From the NCBI GenBank assembly GCA_933228675.1, contig OW121740.1, positions 8,002,442-8,066,441 on the forward strand: a DNA stretch of 64,000 bases. Direction: 5' to 3'. Source of the stretch: Stomorhina lunata. Lineage: Eukaryota > Arthropoda > Insecta > Diptera > Rhiniidae. Below, piece after piece: positions 56,760-64,000 of this stretch; the first letter of the stretch is position 1, and each line of letters begins with the position of its first letter. The notes under the pieces are model-generated. The model was not told where the DNA came from, did not search any database, and saw only the letters and a program-made list of their open reading frames with translations. The position numbers were made by a program, and so were the translations under genes.

Positions 56760-56762
56760 TAT

Positions 56763-57700
56763 ATGTCTTACGTGGAAAAATTAAAAAAGGAGACAGTTTT
56801 AAAAAGCCTATAACATAAATGTAAGATTATTTTAAATTTGAGTCTTCCAAGGGGAGAAAATTTCAAAATGATGTTTGTGAATGTTTTAATAGAACGGGTA
56901 ATAAGATTTGTTATTTTTCAAGAAGTGATTTGAAAAAAGTCTCAAATAATAGTCAAATTTTGACTGATTTTCACAAAATGTAATACACTGGCTGGTATTG
57001 GTGTAAAGTTTCTTTGAGCAAGTATAGATTTATATTTATTAGCCGGTTATTTAAGTAGTTTCCGGGAGTGATGTTTATATGAAAGCTATGCTTAAATGAG
57101 GATCTATTCCCAAAAATTGTTACACGCTTCATGTAACTGGTTTCCGGGAGTATATTTATATGAAAGCTATGGTTAAATATGGATCAATTCCAAAAAAGTT
57201 TTAAACACTGACCAATAGTTGCGTAAAACATCTCTGTTCTAAATTAAACTGTCAAAACTATTATTCTACTTCTGTTTCCTTGGCTTTCAGTGGTTCATAG
57301 GGCTTCAAAGCTATTATAGTTTGACTTAATTTCTCAGTATTATATTGGAGCTATGGTAAAATGTGGATCGATTTCGCCCAATTTCAATACTTAATTTCTC
57401 CAAGTTCTTATCGTTTAGGCTATCGTGCTTTAAACTGACTGACCGACAGACAGAAATGCCTTATTTCAATTCCAATAAGAAACTTTTCCAAGATATGAGG
57501 AATATACTTGCCAAATTTGATTGCCATAGCTTCTTCCCTTCAGGCCCCATCGTGATTTAAGCAGATTTTCATAAGGATTCAGGACAAACACATATCCTTT
57601 TTAATTTTTTTTTAAGCTAATATTGTAAAAATTATAAACGGAATGACAATCTCAATATACCTCCCATTCTGTGTAATGGTAGATTTAAAAAACGTAGCAT
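56763..57700. repeat. Intergenic with diverged tandem repeat of about 82 bp
   Basis: TTTCCGGGAGT...TTTATATGAAAGCTATG followed by TTAAAT..GGAT..ATTCC occurs at 57,059 and 57,141; a third weaker copy (TTGGAGCTATGGTAAAATGTGGATCGATT) lies near 57,341. No gene. Confidence 0.55.
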
Positions 57701-57739
57701 GTTTAGTAAGAATTAGAGAGCTGCAGTTCCAAGTCAGAG

Positions 57740-58015
57740 TCATAGCCAAAGTGCAAGTTATACTAAAAGTGCAAGTCATACTAAAAGTGCAAGTCATACT
57801 GAAAGTGCAAGTCATACTTAAAGTGCAAGTCATACTCAAAATGTAAGCCAAACTCAAATGCAAGTCATACTCAAAATGCAAGCCAAACTCAAAGTGCAAG
57901 TCATATTCAAAGTGCAAGTCATACTCAAAGTGAAAGTAATACTCAAAGTGCAAGTCATAATCAAGGTGCAAGTCATACATAAAGTGCAAGTCATACTCAA
58001 AGTGCATTTCACAGT
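57740..58015. repeat. 18-bp tandem array (GTGCAAGTCATACTCAAA)
   Basis: About 15 units of 18 bp, CAAGTCATACTCAAAGTG with small changes. Because the period is a multiple of three it leaves an open minus-strand frame of YDLHFE repeats, which I take as an artefact. Confidence 0.9.
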
Positions 58016-58089
58016 TTAAGTACAAGTCATTGTCCAAGTGGAACTCTTTGAAACAATGCAAGTCATTCTTAAGTCAAGGATGAAATAAT

Positions 58090-58335
58090 ATGTTAAAAAG
58101 CTCACGTCGTTGCGTCTATTGTTACTACTATGGAATGTGCTCTAACGAAATCGGGAAACTCTTTCTCGAAACTCGGATTTTTTTACGCACTTCACCACAT
58201 TCAGTTAGAGCTCATTCCTTCGTAGTCGATTGTCAGGTAAACCGAACAACACACTACAGAGAAAATACGTTCTTTAGCCGTACAGTTCGTCAGAAGTCTT
58301 CTCTGCTAATTGCATCTATCTTAAAATTTCAATTT
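58090..58335 (+). pseudogene. LINE fragment, family A, copy 2
   Basis: Reads RRCVYCYYYGMCSNEIGKLF, then AHSFVVDCQVNRTTHYRENT, FFSRTVR. This aligns with residues about 45-120 of the family A fragment at 8,138-8,590 (CYRYYNGMCSNEI, HPFVVDWPVDRTTHYREN). Shorter and more damaged than that copy. Confidence 0.75.
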
Positions 58336-60035
58336 TCCAAAAACTTATTTAGGAGGGCAGCAGCCATATGTCTGATCAGAAAGCTAGCTATACGATTCTG
58401 AGGGGACTCTAATTTTTATGAATTGAGTGACTTTAAAGTAGGATTTTTTTTTAGAGAATTCCTTCGTATTATAAGGTTACTTGGTAATTTTCGTCCCACT
58501 GTTTATCCTTACTTTCTCTTTCATTAATTCAGTGTCATTTTTATATCCAATTTTTATGTTTCCTTCATAAATGTTGGTTGTCTGTCCGTATTACAATTTA
58601 GCAAAAATTTTGTCTTTTGGCTCATTTCAATTTTTTTTGCTTAATTTTTTTTCTGTAAATCACTTAGTGATAAAGGACTTTTAATGTCATGCCTGTAAAC
58701 CATGATCATTGAAGAGGAAACACTTAATGGTTTTATACCAACTTAATAACATATTTTTTTGATACTTCGATATTGATAAAGTAAAGTTTACAAAGGCTTC
58801 CTTTTGGCCTCCAAAAAAAAATCTAAAAACAAAGGAAAAAAATCATTTATTAAATAAATTAACAAGAAATGGAAATTCAGTGAAAGGAAGCACAAAAATT
58901 ATACAAAAGGTAAGAAAATTCTATATGAAAAAGTAAAATGAAATGAAAAGAAAAAAATTAGATTTTTAAGTAAAAAGAAATAAAAAGAAAAAAATCGATG
59001 AGTAAAAAGAAATAAAAAGAAAAACTAACTTTAAATATTTCCCCAGGTATGATGACTACGTGTACATATGTAAATTTGTCACTGGAGGCTGGACTATTTT
59101 TATCATTTACTCTTAATGTTTGCTCTACAATGACCCTCGAAAAAAACGGAAGTAATATGTCGGTCCATTCACTATCAGCAACACTTATGACTGACTGCCT
59201 GAATGCATTCATTCATTCGTTATATTTGTTGTTTTTCAACATTATCATCACTCCGCCTTTTCACCATTTTAACATCCTTGTTGCATGTCCTTTTAAACGT
59301 GAATGTTCAATTGTTTGCCAAATGGGAGTAGGATGGTTGGTGGTTAGGCGAGTGATTATATTAAAGCGGTTACCCTATTGTTTTGTTACTGTTTAACGGT
59401 TATTTTTAACGCAATCTTTATTTACACGTGGTTTGACATTTTTTTTAATACTTTGCACAGACACATTCAAACACATTCATACACACACTCACTCACTCTC
59501 TCTTTCAATGATTGCCATGACTTGATGACTAGAACGTACATGTAGTTGTCATTTACAATGGTTGCCCATAAAACATTATCATTTTGTGAAAATCATTGTG
59601 TATGAGCTTTTGTATTTTATCCTGTCGTCTGTGCAAAAAGTATCGTATAATTCAATGATTTCATATCCTAGTAAAAAAAATATATATGTATATACAAACT
59701 GGGAAAATGTCACATACATTAATGAAACTTAAAAACGATGATAAATGATTTTCTTATTCGAAACATGTTTTGGCAGGATTTTCATTTAGGAGTTGGAGAA
59801 TCTAGTTTGTAGTCGAATGGTTTAATTAGGAAGATCATTTGTAATCACTAAAGTGATTGTTGAAAACAAATTTTTGATGGTATGTCATGTTATCTCCTTG
59901 ACTTGATAGAAAACAGGAGTTTGTTATTTAGGTTTTTATACGAGGATGCCAAAGATTTTTATTTCAGTTGAACTGACCTTATCGGTACTAAAACCTAGGT
60001 AAAACCGTCTTCGTTTTTCCATTATCTCGTTTATA
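58336..60035. other. Intergenic, no gene recognised
   Basis: AT-rich DNA with small A-rich and CACTCACT-type runs near 59.47 kb. Short open frames without family resemblance. Confidence 0.5.
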
Positions 60036-60039
60036 GATA

Positions 60040-62062
60040 AGCAAAGTCATCAGCTCAACCATGCTACTATCTACAAGGTAACATGTCGAGGGACTCCACT
60101 ACTATCCCCTCTTCTATGGAACCTTGCCATAAATAAACTTCTTACTGAACTAGATTCCCTGAGATTTAACACCATCTCATACGATCTCGCTATAGCAGTG
60201 TCAGGAAGATTTCTTAATACCCTGTCACAGCATCTTGAAACAGCTCTTGTTATACTCTACCGTTGGAGTGCTTCTAACAGCTTGGGAGTCAGTCCCACTA
60301 AAACGGAACTTATACTTTTCTCACGAAAATACAAGATGCCCACTTTTACACTTCCAAAATTGAATAAGGTAGAACTTGTGCTCACTGAATATGCCAAATA
60401 TTTTGGGTTAATTTTTAGCTCAAAACTGTCCTGGAGCCTAAATACCAATTTCAGGGTGTCCAAAGCATCCATTGTACTCTACTCGTGTAGAGGGGCCTTA
60501 GGCAAAACCTGGGGACTTAATCCTACCAACACTGCCTGTCTATTTGATATGGTTGTCAAGCCTATATTAATGTATCGTGCGCTGGTTTGGTGGCCTGCAC
60601 TCACCAAGTCAAACCAGCGGGATTCTTTTACTAAAATTCTAAGATATGTCCGCTCTAACGATTACTGGTGCCTTAAGAAAAACACTTCTAAGGCGCTCTT
60701 TGTCAGGCTTAACTGGCTCCCAATCGAATTAATGGACAAAAAAATGGTGCTTTTTTAGCCTTCCGACTTAGCACTATTAAAACCTGGTCCCACTCACAAA
60801 TAGGACATACTACTAATAATAATAATTTCCACGACAACATTCCAATTGGAACAAGTGGTACTTCTCTCAGACAATGAGCTGCATCCGATTCTATTTTGGA
60901 CTCATTGAAAGGGATCTACTTTTTAACTCCGGCTCCGAACGGCAAATGCATTAGTTAGAGAAGTTTTACATAGCCTAATACACAATAACCAGTGGCTGGC
61001 TGAGTTATGAGGTGAACCGCCGCTTTTTTGAAAATTTATTTTTTTCAAGTGAGTCTGGCTGGGGATTGAACTTGGGACCTCTGGTATGCTAGGCGGATGA
61101 CTAACCTGCTGTACCACGGAGGTACTATTCTGGATAATTCACTAATATCTCTGACAAAATTGACTATTGCATATCCACCCCTCTCTTTAATAAATCCTTT
61201 ACTGTGACTCTGGAGACCCCTCATCCCTCAACGACGAATGTCTGGAAGTTTACACGGACGTAATCCTAGTCAATGAAAGGTATGGAGAGGGGGGTTTCTT
61301 CATTCCGCTATTAGGGAAGGAAATTTGTTTTAGGCTTCCTGATCTATGTAGTATTCTACAATCCGAAATATCGGCCATATACAAAACAGTCAAATGGTTA
61401 AGATACCATAGAATATACGACAGGGATATACGTTTCTGTATCTACAGTCAGGCTGCCACAAAATCCTTATCTAATGTCAACACGACATCTGTTCTTACTC
61501 CCGAACGCCGGGCATATCTTAACGAGATGACGAGACATGTAATATCAAACTTTTTTGAAATATCGGCCATATACAAAGCAGTTAAATGGTTAAGATACCA
61601 TAGAATATACGACAGGGATATACGTTTCTGTCAGGCTGTCATAAAATCTCTAAATAATGTCCACACAACATCTGTTCTTACTCGCGAATGCCGAGCATCT
61701 CTTAACGAGATGGCGAGACATTGCAATATCGGAATTTTCTGGGTACCCGGGCACAACAACATACCTGGAAACTCCACTGCAGACAAACTTGCTCTCCTTA
61801 GTCGGAATAACATCCACCAATTTATGAGCTTACCGCTCCCTTTATGGGTCAGCACAGAACACCTGGTCCTTTGAAACCACTTGTTCAATATCCAAGAAAA
61901 CATGACCCACTTTCGACATTAAACGTTCAAAACGCTTGGTATCTCTACCTCGCCACCATGTCCGCAACCAAATCTTAACCTTAACAGGTCACTGCGTTTT
62001 TTGGGTTGCATGCCAGAAAACTCAACCTTCAGCACTACGACAACTGTCGTAGCTGCCACAAC
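60040..62062 (+). pseudogene. LINE (RT plus RNase H) retrotransposon remnant, 5' part
   Basis: From 60,078 one frame reads CRGTPLLSPLLWNLAINKLL, TELDSLRFNTISYDLAIAVS, GRFLNTLSQHLE, and continues to a stop at 60,758 through LNKVELVLTEYAKYFGLIFS and YRALVWWPALT. This is the reverse transcriptase palm and thumb; the YADD catalytic box has collapsed to SYDLA. Further frames carry RNase H (IGIFWVPGHNNIPGNSTADK at 61,727-61,790). A 192-bp tandem duplication lies within it. R1/Jockey/I-type, plus strand. Confidence 0.85.
61365..61750 (+). repeat. 192-bp tandem duplication inside the LINE RNase H region
   Basis: GAAATATCGGCCATATACAA...GGGATATACGTTTCTG starts at 61,365 and again at 61,557; both copies run on to the ACGAGATG.CGAGACAT segment. 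The copies differ by about 10% plus a short insertion, so the duplication is not recent. Confidence 0.85.
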
Positions 62063-62937
62063 CAGTGTTGCCACTTTAGGTGTTATTACACATATCATGT
62101 GTAATTTTTATTTTCATGTGTAGACGATGTGTAAATGGCTGCATGTGTAACTCATGTGTAATTTACATTTTTGTCGTTTTTGAGTGCTAGCTATCGTTTT
62201 CAACACATGCTTTTTAAAAAGTAAATATTTGTGCGTCCCTTTCGAAATCGAAATAATTAATATAATGCAAACTTTTTAATGTAACTACATTCATAAAAAT
62301 GGATGTCTTAAAATCCCAATACTTATTGGAAAAAAAATATGCCGAAAGTTTTATATAGAGGCAATTCGTCAAATTAAAAAAAATATTTAATTTTAGTGCC
62401 GATATTTATACAATTGTGGATATTATGATCCCAAAATAGCAATTGCACTCTTAGAATTTGAAATTTTGGGCTTCACAGCAATTTGGAGCCAGAAGAATAT
62501 TGGATAAAGGTTTCTGATTTAAAGAATACCTTGGAAGACAGATTGTTTCCTACTTTGCAAAAAGTTATTAACTATATTTTAATTTGGCAGTATTTAAACG
62601 CTGCTGCCAGGAAACTACTTTAACACTCGTTAATGTAATGAGCTATAATGTGCCGGGAGTTCTCCCATATGTTAGCAAGGGACGTCCGAAACATTGATGA
62701 AAATACCATGTAGAGGAAAGTCTTTCAAAACTTGGCCTACGAATTTTGAAAATATGCACACAAGATCGAAAAGCATAGAATACTAAAATTTGCTTGCGCT
62801 TTGACCTAACAGGTTGTAAATATAGGCCAAGTAAGTATGTCATTTTTCCAAAAAAAAAAGCATGTGTAATTCCTAATTTCATGTGTAATTTTGGTATGAT
62901 ACATGTGTAATTTAACATTTAGTTGGTGGCAACACTG
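62063..62937. mobile_element. hAT element remnant inserted in the LINE
   Basis: TIRs CAGTGTTGCCAC (62,063) and GTGGCAACACTG (ending 62,937) are flanked by GCCACAAC (62,055-62,062) and GTCACAAC (62,938-62,945), an 8-bp target duplication with one later change. Subterminal ATGTGTAA words are repeated near both ends, as hAT transposase binding sites often are. Inside, EEYWIKVSDLKNTLEDRLFP and LQKVINYIL resemble the C-terminal dimerisation domain of hAT transposases. 875 bp, internally deleted. Confidence 0.88.
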
Positions 62938-63180
62938 GTCACAACATCGAAGATGAGCAGACAATAACTCATCTTCTCTGCCACTGTCCCGCTCTTCCTA
63001 TTTTTAGGGCTCTAAATCTGGGGCCGCTTTTTCTACATGATTTATCTGATCTGGCGATTATTGATATTCGTAAACTAGACTAATTTTTCAAGACTTTAGG
63101 GTAGCTTGAGGAGCATCTTACTGATGGTCTGGAATAAATAATGCACTTTTTTTCCAGTCTATCTCTCGCAGGTAGCACAA
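62938..63180 (+). pseudogene. LINE remnant, 3' part after the hAT insertion
   Basis: Continues the interrupted ORF: HNIEDEQTITHLLCHCPALP, IFRALNLGPLFLHDL, SDLAIIDIRKLD, stop at 63,080. With CRSC before the insertion it forms the C-C-H-C zinc-knuckle tail typical of RNase H-bearing LINEs. Confidence 0.8.
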
Positions 63181-63191
63181 AGGGACCGCTT

Positions 63192-64000
63192 ATAATGGGT
63201 GTTTTTTTTAGAGGTATAGAACTTCGAATTGAAATAAAACACAAGAAAATCGTTTTAATGTCCATCAATTTGGCTTTATTGGAAGGATAATTTTATGCCA
63301 TTAATGTTTAAATATGATTTCGGGCATGTGGCCGCCGCGGCTGGCTCGAATAAAGCCAATTCTACGGGTCCAATTTTCAACTACTTTTTCGAGCATATGG
63401 GGCCGTATGTTGGCAATAATGCCACGAATGTTGGCTTCCAAGTCCCCCAAAGTTTCTGGTTTGTTGGCGTAGACGAGCGACTTTACATATCCCCAAAGAA
63501 AATAATCCAGTGGTGTCAAATCGCACGATCTTGGTGGCCAATTGACAGGTCCATTCAGCGAAGTCATCGAATGTTTCCTTCAATAAATCAATTGTGACGT
63601 GCGCTGTGTGGCAAGTAGCGCCGTCTTGTTGGAACCACAACTCATCCACATTCATGCCATCCAATTGGGGAACAAAATAGTCGGTTATCATGGCTCTATA
63701 CCGGTCTCCATTTATGGTAACTGCCTCTCCAGCATTATTTCGGAAGAAGTATGGCCCAATGACTCCACCAGCCCATAGAGCACACCAAACAGTCAGTTTT
63801 TGTGGATGTAATGGCGTCTCAAGGGTCTCATGTGGATTCTCTTCACTCCAAATGCGGCAATTTTGCTTGACGTAGCCATTCAACCAAAAATGAGCCTCAT
63901 TACTGAACAAAATTTTGCGATGAAAATCAGCATCGAGATCAATCTCATTTTCGGCCCATACACCAAAATCACGACGCATTGCATGGTCTCGCGGCTTTAA
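63192..64000 (-). pseudogene. Mariner-type transposon, transposase 3' part (runs off right edge)
   Basis: Minus-strand frames 63,979-63,377 and 63,567-63,301 overlap and together cover one transposase, so a frameshift separates them at about 63,550. Motifs: FSNEAHFWLNGYVKQNCRIW (the first catalytic Asp is read as Asn), VWCALWAGGVIGPYFF, WFQQDGATCHTA (second Asp intact), WPPRSCDLTPLDYFLWGYVK (third). It ends IIFKH-stop at 63,301. The sequence GGGTGTTTTTTTTAGAGG at 63,198-63,216 looks like the terminal inverted repeat. The 5' half is outside the window. Confidence 0.88.

Noticed and set aside
57612..58061. 149-aa minus-strand open frame with YDLHFE repeats
   Set aside because: It exists only because the 18-bp tandem unit is a multiple of three. 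No start context, domain or splice support.

Overview
The window is nuclear DNA of a higher dipteran fly. It is strongly AT-rich, has small GT-AG introns, carries clear orthologues of fly genes, and is littered with decayed insect transposons. A calyptrate fly such as a blow fly is the likeliest source, but this rests on gene content and repeat style only; no database search was possible.

Region 1 (1-37,800) is the gene-bearing part. In order: the first two coding exons of Rheb (minus, running off the left edge); ND-23/NDUFS8 (plus); Arpc3 (minus); Sas-4/CPAP (plus); GPN3 (minus, 14,279-24,458); and Usp8/UBPY (minus, 26,472-37,783). GPN3 is split: its last coding exon is at 14,279-14,444 and the rest at 23,685-24,458. 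The intron of about 9.2 kb between them holds two whole genes: a hAT-transposase-derived, CGGBP1-like gene (minus) and a gfzf-type gene (plus) combining FLYWCH zinc fingers with a glutathione S-transferase domain. Splice phases were checked at almost every junction; the one unresolved join is in gfzf, between the first FLYWCH exon and the three-FLYWCH exon.

Region 2 (37,800-54,150) has no recognisable gene. It is largely degenerate or near-perfect AT-rich tandem arrays (units about 21, 24, 29, 30-35 and 31 bp). Arrays of the same style also lie at 2.3-3.3 kb, 24.7-25.7 kb and inside a Usp8 intron (27.05-28.5 kb). Several share a palindromic core, TTTTCTATAGAAAA, joined by array-specific linkers, so they look like one minisatellite family that has spread and diversified locally.

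Region 3 (54,150-64,000) is a transposon graveyard: a Tc1-like element with both terminal repeats and its TA duplication; fragments of LINE retrotransposons; a hAT element inserted into a LINE with an 8-bp target duplication; and a mariner-type transposase at the right edge. Smaller remnants lie between the genes on the left. A dispersed sequence with hammerhead-ribozyme-like architecture occurs in a Usp8 intron and again at 38.9-39.0 kb.

The genes have conserved housekeeping roles (growth signalling, respiratory complex I, actin branching, centriole assembly, RNA polymerase assembly, endosomal deubiquitination) and do not form a pathway together. The points of interest are the nested gene layout, the related palindromic arrays, a perfect 161-bp inverted repeat at 2.1-2.6 kb, and the hammerhead-like repeats.
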